Source of the DNA: Pseudomonas akapageensis | Lineage (GTDB): Bacteria; Pseudomonadota; Gammaproteobacteria; Pseudomonadales; Pseudomonadaceae | DNA: 64,000 nt | Reading direction: 5' to 3' | Assembly: GCF_011355085.1 (NCBI RefSeq) | Contig: NZ_VXCP01000010.1 | Span: forward strand, 297,047-361,046 | In this document: one piece after another, positions 56,990 to 64,000 of the stretch | Layout: every line of letters starts with the position of its first letter | How positions within the stretch are numbered: position 1 is the first letter of the stretch | Translations under genes and position numbers: made by a program | The notes under the pieces: generated by a model | Database searches by the model: none | Told to the model about the DNA's origin: nothing | Seen by the model: only the letters and a program-made list of their open reading frames with translations

Positions 56990-57886
56990 TCAACCGCGCG
57001 GATGATGCCGGGCATGCAGGTCCTGCAGACGGGCACGCGCCACATGGGTATAGATCTGGGTCGTGGACAGATCACTGTGGCCCAACAGCATTTGCACCAC
57101 CCGCAGGTCGGCGCCATGGTTGAGCAAGTGGGTGGCGAAGGCATGGCGCAAGGTATGCGGTGACAGCGTCTTGCTGATACCGGCGACCTGGGCCTGATGC
57201 TTGATCCGGTGCCAGAAGGTTTGCCGGGTCATCTGCTCGCCGCGCTGACTGGGGAACAACACATCGCTGGGGCGCCCGCCAAGCAAGTCGTTGCGACCAT
57301 CGCGCAAGTAGCGTTCGACCCAGACCACCGCCTCCTCTCCCATCGGCACCAGCCGCTCCTTGCTGCCCTTGCCCATGACGCGCAACACGCCCTGACGGAG
57401 ATTGACCTGGTCCAGGGTCAGGCTGACCAGTTCGGTCACGCGCAGGCCGCAGGCATACAGCACCTCGAGCATTGCCCGGTCACGCTGACCGATCGGCTCG
57501 CTCAAGTCCGGCGCCAGCAACAGCGCTTCGACGTCGGCTTCCGACAAGGACTTGGGCAACGGCCGGCCCAGTTGCGGCATCTCGATCTGTAGGGTCGGAT
57601 CGACGCCGATCAATTTTTCCCGCAGCAAGTAACGATAGAAGCCGCGCACGCCAGAGAGAAAACGGGCCGTGGAACGGGGCTTGTAGGCTTGCTCCAGGCG
57701 CCAGGCCAGATGGTCGAGAATCATCTCGCGACCGGTGTCGATCAACTCAACCCCTTGCTCCCGCAGCCAGCCATGGAACAGTGCCAGGTCGCTGCGATAG
57801 GCCTCGCGCGTGTTATCGGAAAGACCTTTCTCCAGCCACAGGGCATCGAGGAATTGATCGATCAGCGGGTGTTCAATAGCGGGCAT
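56990..57886 (-). CDS. xerD: Tyrosine recombinase XerD
   Basis: 298 residues, the exact usual length. With XerC it resolves chromosome dimers at dif. The core-binding domain (7-95) and catalytic domain are intact: Arg in YACGLRVTELVSL, Lys in MGKGSKERLVPM, HxxR in LSPHTLRHAFATHLL, second His in MLLGHSDLSTT, and Tyr in QIYTHV. The ATG at 57886 begins MPAIEHPLIDQFL; upstream residues are not typical. dsbC follows 159 bases later. No attachment site or integrated element is seen, so this is the housekeeping recombinase. Confidence 0.96.
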   Translation of the reverse strand: MPAIEHPLIDQFLDALWLEKGLSDNTREAYRSDLALFHGWLREQGVELIDTGREMILDHLAWRLEQAYKPRSTARFLSGVRGFYRYLLREKLIGVDPTLQIEMPQLGRPLPKSLSEADVEALLLAPDLSEPIGQRDRAMLEVLYACGLRVTELVSLTLDQVNLRQGVLRVMGKGSKERLVPMGEEAVVWVERYLRDGRNDLLGGRPSDVLFPSQRGEQMTRQTFWHRIKHQAQVAGISKTLSPHTLRHAFATHLLNHGADLRVVQMLLGHSDLSTTQIYTHVARARLQDLHARHHPRG

Positions 57887-57978
57887 AAAAACTCGAAGGC
57901 ACAAGGGTTCGCGAAAAATTAGAGAAAGGACGAAGCCGGCACTAGTCTTCCATAACGCAGCCAGCTTAGGGAGCAAGA

Positions 57979-59784
57979 ATGAGCGAAGATCAGATTTTGC
58001 TGGCATTCGGGGGAATCGGGGCTGCGGCACTGGGCTGCCAATGGCTCGCCTGGCGGTTGAAACTTCCTGCGATCCTGTTCCTGTTGCTCAGCGGCATACT
58101 CGCCGGTCCAGTCCTGGGCCTGCTTGACCCTCAAGCGCTGTTCGGCCCGCTGCTGATGCCATTGGTCTCACTGTCAGTGGCACTGGTGCTGTTCGAAGGC
58201 AGCCTGACCCTGCACCTTTCCGAATGGCGCGACGTCGGAACCGTGGTGCGTCGCCTGGTGACCATTGGCGCTCTGGCGACCTGGGCAGTGATTACCCTGG
58301 CCACCCATTGGCTGCTGGGTTTCGACTGGATGCTCGCGCTGCTGTTCGGCACCCTGACCCTGGTGACCGGTCCGACCGTGATCGTCCCCATGCTGCGAGT
58401 GGTACGGCCCAAGGCGACCATTGCCAGCATTCTGCGCTGGGAAGGCATTGTCATCGACCCGATCGGCGCCTTGCTGGCGGTCGTGGTCTACAGCTTCATC
58501 ATTGCCAGCGCCACCGGCGAAGGACTGAGCCACAGCCTGCTGGTTTTCGCCGGGGTGATTCTCTGTGGCAGTCTGTTCGGCGCCGTCGGTGGCTGGGTGC
58601 TCGGGCAGATCATCCGCCGTCAATGGCTGCCGGAATACCTGCACAACCTGGCGACGCTGGCGACCGTGCTCGGCATCTTCATTGGAGCCAACAAGGTCAT
58701 GCACGAATCGGGGCTGCTGGCGGTGACCATCATGGGCATGGGGCTTGCCAACATGAACGGCGTCGACGTCCGGCAAATCCTCCACTTCAAGGAGAACCTC
58801 AGCGTTCTGCTGATTTCCGGGCTGTTCATCCTCCTCGCCGCACGCCTGGACCTTCAGGCGATGCTGGGCCTGGGGCCGGCGGTATTGGCGCTGCTGTTGG
58901 TGATACAGCTGATTGCCCGGCCATTGAACGTGGCGATCTGTACCGCTGGCTCGAACCTGGGTTGGCGTGAGCGGGCACTGCTGGCCTGGATTGCTCCTCG
59001 AGGTATTGTCGCCGCTGCCGTGTCGGCCATTTTCGCCATCCGCCTCCATGAAACCGGGCATGCAGGCGCCCTGCTGCTGGTACCGCTGACCTTCGCCGTG
59101 ATCATCGGCACCGTGGTGCTGCAGAGTGCCACGGCCAGGCCCCTGGCGCGCTTGTTGAAAGTTGCGGAGCCGGCGCCCAGCGGCTTTCTGATCGTAGGCG
59201 CCAACCCTCCGGCGCGCGCCCTCGGCAAGGCGCTGCAGCAACTGGGCAGCCGCGTGCTGTTGACCGATTCCAGTTGGGAAAACATTCGCGCAGCGCGAAT
59301 GGAAGAATTGCCGACCTACTTCGGCAATCCCGCATCGCAACATGCCGATGCCCACCTTGACCTGGTCGGCCTCGGCCACTTGCTGGGACTTTCACCGGCC
59401 GGCGAATTGAATACCCTGGCGTCCATGCGCTTTCGCCATGACTTTGGCCATCAGCGCCAGTTCGCCCTGGCCAGCGGCCTGGAATCCAGTCGAACCGATA
59501 AACACCGCGCCAGTGGCGAACACCGTGGACACTTCCTTGGCAGCCAGCCCCTGACCTATTCGCAACTGGCAAATCTACTCAACCAGGGGGCCGAACTCTA
59601 CAGCACTCATCTGACCGACGGTTTTGGCTGGAATGACTATCAAGCCTTGCACGGCGATCGGGCGACACTGCTGTTCGCCCGTGACAACCAGGGTTGGGTG
59701 CATGTCTTCACACCCGATACCGCGTTGACACCAGGACCGGGCTGGACCCTGGTGTCACTGATCGAACAGGACGCCCCAGCCTGA
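57979..59784 (+). CDS. CPA-family cation:proton antiporter with C-terminal nucleotide-binding domain
   Basis: 601 residues. An N-terminal membrane domain of about 12 helices (to about residue 390) carries the monovalent cation/proton exchange fold: ALVLFEGSLTL and the ion-site region WEGIVIDPIGALLAVV (ID-P-like pair), WIAPRGIVAAAVSAIF. The C-terminal part (about 400-600) resembles a TrkA-N/RCK regulatory domain (FLIVGANPPARALGKAL, VLLTDSSWENIRAARME) with two further soluble segments. It should use proton movement to exchange Na+ or K+. It is divergent from xerD and ends at a bidirectional terminator. Confidence 0.9.
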   Translation: MSEDQILLAFGGIGAAALGCQWLAWRLKLPAILFLLLSGILAGPVLGLLDPQALFGPLLMPLVSLSVALVLFEGSLTLHLSEWRDVGTVVRRLVTIGALATWAVITLATHWLLGFDWMLALLFGTLTLVTGPTVIVPMLRVVRPKATIASILRWEGIVIDPIGALLAVVVYSFIIASATGEGLSHSLLVFAGVILCGSLFGAVGGWVLGQIIRRQWLPEYLHNLATLATVLGIFIGANKVMHESGLLAVTIMGMGLANMNGVDVRQILHFKENLSVLLISGLFILLAARLDLQAMLGLGPAVLALLLVIQLIARPLNVAICTAGSNLGWRERALLAWIAPRGIVAAAVSAIFAIRLHETGHAGALLLVPLTFAVIIGTVVLQSATARPLARLLKVAEPAPSGFLIVGANPPARALGKALQQLGSRVLLTDSSWENIRAARMEELPTYFGNPASQHADAHLDLVGLGHLLGLSPAGELNTLASMRFRHDFGHQRQFALASGLESSRTDKHRASGEHRGHFLGSQPLTYSQLANLLNQGAELYSTHLTDGFGWNDYQALHGDRATLLFARDNQGWVHVFTPDTALTPGPGWTLVSLIEQDAPA

Positions 59785-59799
59785 AAAATTGCAGGCAAC

Positions 59800-59827
59800 A
59801 AAAAAGCAGCCCGAAGGCTGCTTTTTT
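59800..59827. terminator. Bidirectional Rho-independent terminator between antiporter and rplS
   Basis: AAAAAAGCAGCC-CGAA-GGCTGCTTTTTT is a perfect 12-bp stem with a 4-base loop. The T-tracts serve both the convergent antiporter (plus) and rplS (minus). Confidence 0.95.
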
Positions 59828-59864
59828 CTGCATCGCGGCCCCGTGACCGCTGGCAAAACTGGAC

Positions 59865-60215
59865 TTAAGCCAGTTTTTCCTTGATGCGCGCTGCTTTACC
59901 GGACAGGTCACGCAGGTAGTACAGCTTGGCTTTACGCACGTCACCACGACGTTTCACGGCCATGCTGTCGATCTGCGGGCTGTAGGTCTGGAAAGTACGC
60001 TCTACGCCAACACCGTTGGAGATCTTGCGAACAGTGAAAGCACTGTTCAGACCACGGTTACGCTTGGCGATTACAACGCCTTCGAAGGCCTGCAGACGCG
60101 AACGATCACCTTCCTTCACTTTCACCTGAACGACGATGGTGTCGCCCGGGGCAAAGGTCGGGATCTCTTTGGTCATCTGCTCAGCTTCGATCTGCTGAAT
60201 GATTTTGTTGGTCAT
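59865..60215 (-). CDS. rplS: 50S ribosomal protein L19
   Basis: 116 residues. It sits at the 30S-50S interface. Motifs [49 protein letters not shown] and [19 protein letters not shown] are standard. It is the last gene of the rpsP-rimM-trmD-rplS operon, 42 bases after trmD. A perfect bidirectional terminator lies 38 bases downstream. Confidence 0.98.
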   Translation of the reverse strand: MTNKIIQQIEAEQMTKEIPTFAPGDTIVVQVKVKEGDRSRLQAFEGVVIAKRNRGLNSAFTVRKISNGVGVERTFQTYSPQIDSMAVKRRGDVRKAKLYYLRDLSGKAARIKEKLA

Positions 60216-60257
60216 GCTGTGCTCCTAAGGTAAATCGTCTGATCTACCATCGATACG

Positions 60258-61010
60258 TTAACTATCGTCCCGCTCACGGAGATACTCCGTCAGCAGCTTC
60301 TTCTCTTCTCCAGAAAGCGAGCGTCTTTCCAGAAGATCGGCGCGTCGTTCATAGGTCCTTCCAAGGGACTGCTGTAAACGCCATCGCCGGATATGTGCAT
60401 GGTTGCCACTCAGCAACACGTCGGGAACACGCTGATCCGCATATACCTCCGGTCGGGTGTAATGCGGGCAATCAAGCAGACCATCCGTAAAGGAGTCTTC
60501 CTCGGCGGAGTCCGCATGCCCTAAAGCTCCGGGCAGCAGTCGTGTAACCGCATCGATCAGGACCATTGCCGGCAGCTCACCGCCAGACAGTACATAGTCG
60601 CCAATCGACCACTCTTCATCGACATGAGCCTGAATAAACCGCTCGTCGATGCCTTCATAACGACCTGCGATGAGAATCAACGATTCTGCATTCGCCAGTT
60701 CGCGTACCGCCGACTGATTCAGTTGACGGCCTTGCGGCGACAGATAAATTACCTTCGCTGCTTCCCCTGCTGCTTGCCTGGCCTGGACCAGAGCATCTTC
60801 GAGGGGCTTGATCTTCATCACCATCCCCGGACCACCGCCAAACGGCCGATCATCCACCGTATGGTGACGATCTATGGTGTAGTCCCGCGGATTCCAACAG
60901 GTCAGTTGCAACAACCCCTGCTTCACCGCGCGGCTGGTAATGCCATACTCGCTGATGGCCGAAAACATCTCGGGGAACAACGTAATGACTTCGACACGAA
61001 GGCTCGCCAT
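60258..61010 (-). CDS. trmD: tRNA (guanine-N1)-methyltransferase TrmD
   Basis: 250 residues. It methylates G37 of tRNAs, preventing frameshifting. The SPOUT trefoil-knot motifs are intact: [43 protein letters not shown] and the C-terminal [13 protein letters not shown]. It starts 3 bases after the rimM stop. Third gene of the rpsP operon. The length and order match other gammaproteobacteria. Confidence 0.98.
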   Translation of the reverse strand: MASLRVEVITLFPEMFSAISEYGITSRAVKQGLLQLTCWNPRDYTIDRHHTVDDRPFGGGPGMVMKIKPLEDALVQARQAAGEAAKVIYLSPQGRQLNQSAVRELANAESLILIAGRYEGIDERFIQAHVDEEWSIGDYVLSGGELPAMVLIDAVTRLLPGALGHADSAEEDSFTDGLLDCPHYTRPEVYADQRVPDVLLSGNHAHIRRWRLQQSLGRTYERRADLLERRSLSGEEKKLLTEYLRERDDS

Positions 61011-61013
61011 CGT

Positions 61014-61550
61014 TTAGAAGTCCGCGTCCCATTCAACCTTCATTTCGCCTGCATTCAGGTCGATTGCCAGCACGCATTGCTCCGTATAGGGCAACAGACG
61101 CTCGCGATCATCCAGACTGCCTGCGCAAGGCTTGACCACCATTACATCGTTCGCGCCGGTCTCCAACAGGTGATCAATCTTGCCGAACAAGTGTCCGTCC
61201 TGATTGATGACTTTCAGATCTACCAACTGGTACCAGTAGTACTCGTCGCTAGGCAGGTTGGGCAAAAGGCTACGCGAGATCAGAATCTCATAACCGCTCA
61301 GAAGACGGGCTTCATCGCGATCGTCGAGGCCTTTGAGCTTGGCGACCAGGTCCTTTTGAGTGGAACGGCCACTGACCAGCTCTACCTGCTTCACCACGCC
61401 GTCACGCCGAAGCGTCCAGGTGCGGTAATCCAACAGGTTTTCAATCGGATCGGTAAAGGAATAAACCTTCACCTCGCCGCGAACGCCGTGAACCGAAAAT
61501 ATCTTGCCGACGACGATCAAGTCATCAGCGCTTTCTGGCGTCGCGTTCAT
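61014..61550 (-). CDS. rimM: Ribosome maturation factor RimM
   Basis: 178 residues. It assists maturation of the 30S head through ribosomal protein S19. The N-terminal RimM fold (VVGKIFSVHGVRGEVKVYSFTDP) is followed by a PRC-barrel (YYWYQLVDLKVINQDGHLFGKIDHLLETGANDVMVV). Second gene of the rpsP operon; rpsP ends 5 bases before its start and trmD begins 3 bases after its stop. Confidence 0.97.
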   Translation of the reverse strand: MNATPESADDLIVVGKIFSVHGVRGEVKVYSFTDPIENLLDYRTWTLRRDGVVKQVELVSGRSTQKDLVAKLKGLDDRDEARLLSGYEILISRSLLPNLPSDEYYWYQLVDLKVINQDGHLFGKIDHLLETGANDVMVVKPCAGSLDDRERLLPYTEQCVLAIDLNAGEMKVEWDADF

Positions 61551-61555
61551 ATTGC

Positions 61556-61807
61556 TCAGGCGGCAGCCTTGGCAGCTTCCTTCAGCAGCTGAGCAACACG
61601 CTCAGACGGCTGTGCGCCAACGCTCAGCCAGTGAGCAACGCGGTCTTCCTTAACGGACAGGCGAACTTCCTGGCCACGAGCGATAGGGTTGAAGAAACCA
61701 ACCTGTTCGATGTGCGAACCGGTAACCGGGTTACGCGAATCGGTCACGGTCAGGGTGTAGAATGGGCGCTTTTTAGAGCCACCACGGGCAAGACGGATGG
61801 TTAGCAT
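61556..61807 (-). CDS. rpsP: 30S ribosomal protein S16
   Basis: 83 residues. It begins [21 protein letters not shown] and has the normal [16 protein letters not shown] and [18 protein letters not shown] segments. S16 is an early 30S assembly protein. It heads the rpsP-rimM-trmD-rplS operon. The ATG at 61807 gives the standard N-terminus; the open frame upstream lies in a structured leader. ffh is upstream on the same strand. Confidence 0.98.
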   Translation of the reverse strand: MLTIRLARGGSKKRPFYTLTVTDSRNPVTGSHIEQVGFFNPIARGQEVRLSVKEDRVAHWLSVGAQPSERVAQLLKEAAKAAA

Positions 61808-61958
61808 TGAACATCGTTCCTGTAGTCGGTGCTGCAAATCATAATGCACAGCGGGCACACGGGTGCCCGAAAGGCCGCATATTCTCAAGGAATATACGGA
61901 CTTTTGCAAATGCCATTTTCCGGCGCCGGACGGCGCACCAGGCAGATCTGCAATTTGA

Positions 61959-62033
61959 GCCACTGCAAGCAGTGGCAGGTAATCCCGCCGAGGCGGGGTT
62001 CGGATGACCAGCCACCCCCTACGGGCTGGCTGG
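61959..62033. other. Three consecutive hairpins between ffh and rpsP
   Basis: GCCACTGC-AA-GCAGTGGC (61959-61976), CCCGC-CGAG-GCGGG (61984-61997 region) and CCAGCCA/TGGCTGG (62008-62033) follow one another within 75 bases. None has a T-tract, so simple termination of ffh is not evident. They could form a leader of the rpsP message. Confidence 0.55.
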
Positions 62034-62046
62034 CAATCTGAATTCT

Positions 62047-63423
62047 CTAGATTTTTGGCATGCCGCCGCCGGGCAACATTCCGCCCATGCCGCGCATCAT
62101 TTTGGCCATGCCGCCCTTGGCGGTGAACTTCTTCATCATCTTCTGCATCTGCTTGTGCTGCTTGATCAAGCGACCGATGTCCTGCACCTGGGTGCCGGAA
62201 CCCATGGCGATCCGACGCTTGCGCGAACCGCTGATCAGATCGGGGTCGCGGCGCTCGGCCGGGGTCATGGAATTGATGATGGCTTCCATCTGCTTGAACT
62301 GCTTCTCGGCCGCGTTCTGGGCGTTGCCCATTTGCGCCAGGTTCACGCCGCCCATGTTCGGCAGCTTGTCCATCAGACCGCCGAGGCCGCCCATGTTCTT
62401 CATTTGCTGCAGCTGGTCGCGGAAGTCTTCGAGGTCGAAGCCTTTGCCTTTCTTGAGCTTTTTGGCCAGCTTGTCGGCTTTGGCCTTGTCGAGGGTCTGC
62501 TCGGCCTGCTCGATCAGGCTGAGCACGTCGCCCATGCCCAGGATCCGCGAGGCGATACGGTCGGGGTGAAACGGCTCGAGCGCGTCGCTCTTTTCGCCCA
62601 TACCGATGAACTTGATCGGCTTGCCGGTGATCGCACGGACCGACAGGGCGGCACCGCCACGGGCATCGCCGTCGACCTTGGTCAGGATGACACCGGTCAG
62701 CGGCAGCGCATCGCCAAAGGCCTTGGCCGTGTTGGCGGCGTCCTGGCCGGTCATGGCATCGACCACGAACAGGGTTTCGACCGGCTTGACCGCGGCGTGC
62801 AGGTCCTTGATCTCGGCCATCATTTCGGCGTCGATGTGCAAGCGACCGGCGGTATCGACGATGACCACGTCGATGAATTTGATTTTTGCTTCGCGAATGG
62901 CCGCTTCGGCAATGGCGACCGGCTTCTGGCTCAGGTCGGACGGGAAGAACGTCACGCCGATGTCGTTGGCCAGGGTTTCGAGCTGCTTGATTGCAGCCGG
63001 ACGGTAGACGTCGGCCGACACCACCATCACGGACTTTTTCTTGCGCTCTTTAAGGAAGCGCGCCAGCTTGCCGGCGGTGGTGGTCTTGCCCGCACCCTGC
63101 AGGCCAGCCATCAGTACCACTGCAGGCGGCACGGCGTTGAGGGCGAGGTCTTCGTTGGCTGCGCCCATCAAGCCTTCGAGCTCGGCCTGGACGATCTTCA
63201 CGAATGCCTGGCCCGGCGTCAGGCTGCGCGACACTTCGGTGCCGACAGCGCGCTCCTTGACCTTGTTGACGAAGTCCTTGACCACCGGCAAGGCGACGTC
63301 GGCTTCGAGCAAAGCCATACGCACTTCGCGCAACGTATCTTTAATGTTGTCTTCGGTCAGCTTGGCCTTGCCAGTCACATGGCGCAGCGTCTGCGAAAGA
63401 CGGTCGGTCAGGTTTTCAAACAT
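62047..63423 (-). CDS. ffh: Signal recognition particle protein Ffh
   Basis: 458 residues. It binds signal peptides and 4.5S RNA and directs ribosomes to FtsY. The NG domain shows the P-loop [29 protein letters not shown] and [14 protein letters not shown]; the M domain is methionine-rich ([21 protein letters not shown]) with [13 protein letters not shown], the RNA-binding helix-turn-helix. The standard start [13 protein letters not shown] is at 63423. Its ribosome site is modest. It is divergent from the membrane protein that begins at 63623. Confidence 0.98.
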   Translation of the reverse strand: MFENLTDRLSQTLRHVTGKAKLTEDNIKDTLREVRMALLEADVALPVVKDFVNKVKERAVGTEVSRSLTPGQAFVKIVQAELEGLMGAANEDLALNAVPPAVVLMAGLQGAGKTTTAGKLARFLKERKKKSVMVVSADVYRPAAIKQLETLANDIGVTFFPSDLSQKPVAIAEAAIREAKIKFIDVVIVDTAGRLHIDAEMMAEIKDLHAAVKPVETLFVVDAMTGQDAANTAKAFGDALPLTGVILTKVDGDARGGAALSVRAITGKPIKFIGMGEKSDALEPFHPDRIASRILGMGDVLSLIEQAEQTLDKAKADKLAKKLKKGKGFDLEDFRDQLQQMKNMGGLGGLMDKLPNMGGVNLAQMGNAQNAAEKQFKQMEAIINSMTPAERRDPDLISGSRKRRIAMGSGTQVQDIGRLIKQHKQMQKMMKKFTAKGGMAKMMRGMGGMLPGGGMPKI

Positions 63424-63622
63424 TCGTGATCCTTTCGGGCTCTGTCGAACCGAGGTTTATCAGCTGTTGCAAGCGCTCGCGGGGATGCTCGACGAGCCGG
63501 TGGCAAGGGCAGGTCGCCGATTATAGCGAAGACTCTGCCGCACGGACACCATACAGGCGTCTTTCGTGCCAGGCGGGTTCTATGCCAAACTCATCCCCTT
63601 TCGGGCTTGCCTAACAGGACTT

Positions 63623-64000
63623 ATGCTCCCCTTGTCACCCAGTTTGCTACCCAGCCTCGCCGCCGCCTTCTTGTACGCCGCTGCGACGCTCTACCAAGGA
63701 ATCCGTCTGGGACAGGGTTCCCGGGCCGATAAACGCCTGCTTGGACTGCTTGGCGCACTGGCGGTCGTGGGCCATGCCACGGCGCTGTTCTGGCAATTGC
63801 TGACCCCGCTGGGGCTGAGCCTGGACTTTTTCAGCGCCGCCAGTCTGATCGCCGTTGCCGTCATCACCCTGACATTGATCGCCTGCACGCAAATCCCGGT
63901 GGAAAACCTGCTGCTACTGTTATTCCCGCTGGGCGTGGCGACCACGCTGATCGCCCAGTTCGCCCCTACCGGCACCGTGCCCCTGATCAATGAGGAGCCG
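63623..64000 (+). CDS. CcsA/YpjD-like inner-membrane protein, N-terminus (partial)
   Basis: 126 codons are visible before the right edge and no stop is reached. The sequence shows several hydrophobic helices (LLPSLAAAFLYAAATLYQG, LLGALAVVGHATALFWQLL, AASLIAVAVITLTLIACT, LLLLFPLGVATTLIAQFA), with His in VVGHATALFWQ. This matches the start of the YpjD/CcsA-related cytochrome c assembly-like family, which lies beside ffh in Pseudomonas. AGGA is 3 bases before the ATG. The heme-handling WWD motif would be beyond the edge, so the function is tentative. Confidence 0.8.
   Translation, partial: MLPLSPSLLPSLAAAFLYAAATLYQGIRLGQGSRADKRLLGLLGALAVVGHATALFWQLLTPLGLSLDFFSAASLIAVAVITLTLIACTQIPVENLLLLLFPLGVATTLIAQFAPTGTVPLINEEP

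Noticed and set aside
56990..57886. Phage or element integrase
   Set aside because: Length, motifs and dsbC/hom neighbours identify housekeeping XerD; no attachment site or cargo.
61807..61963. N-terminal extension of rpsP in the open frame upstream
   Set aside because: S16 starts at [10 protein letters not shown] in all relatives I recall; the extension lies in non-coding leader sequence.

Overview
The window is chromosomal DNA of a fluorescent Pseudomonas, most likely of the P. putida/P. fluorescens lineage. The evidence is the high GC content, a complete wsp operon next to prfB-lysS, the adk-ppc and hom-thrC pairs, the ffh/rpsP-rimM-trmD-rplS block, REP-type palindromes, and a gene order I recall from P. 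putida and P. aeruginosa. Most genes are core chromosomal genes. No gene-free stretch exceeds about 275 bases, and I found no rRNA, tRNA, CRISPR array, transposase or prophage.

Layout. 1-4.4 kb: an RND efflux operon (adaptor and transporter start) with a palindromic operator, a catecholate-type TonB-dependent receptor, and a TetR regulator. 4.3-5.8 kb: rsmJ and an uncharacterised protein with a duplicated motif. 5.8-7.7 kb: an AT-richer orphan type VI secretion PAAR effector with a membrane protein that looks like its immunity partner. 7.8-21.6 kb: housekeeping genes (isocitrate-lyase-like enzyme, DUF72, tsaB, adk, ppc, lysS, prfB with its programmed frameshift) plus a run of little-known genes between ppc and lysS.

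21.7-30.2 kb: the Wsp surface-sensing pathway, wspA-B-C-D-E-F-R. It is a chemotaxis-like system whose output is the diguanylate cyclase WspR. 30.4-40.3 kb: a LysR regulator, two paralogous aldehyde dehydrogenases, a YdcSTUV-type polyamine ABC transporter and an APC permease, together a putrescine/GABA uptake and oxidation module. Two nearly identical 107-bp palindromic repeats in opposite orientation bracket the transporter ATPase, permease and patD genes. 40.5-41.1 kb: a hicAB toxin-antitoxin pair with an inverted repeat touching the hicA start.

41.1-46.0 kb: an OYE-family reductase, recJ, yaeQ and a class III CoA-transferase. 46.0-53.1 kb: a second c-di-GMP-related module resembling Roc/Sad. 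It has a large hybrid sensor kinase with two periplasmic solute-binding domains, a REC-EAL protein, a NarL-type response regulator, and a nearby stand-alone solute-binding protein. 53.2-64 kb: thrC, hom, dsbC, xerD, a CPA-type antiporter, rplS, trmD, rimM, rpsP, ffh, and the start of a CcsA/YpjD-like membrane protein.

The window holds two signalling systems that should act in opposite directions on c-di-GMP (Wsp synthesis, Roc-like hydrolysis). The least-described items are the PAAR effector/immunity pair, the duplicated-motif protein, a strong plus-strand terminator in the adk-ppc gap with no annotated gene ahead of it, and the inverted 107-bp repeats.
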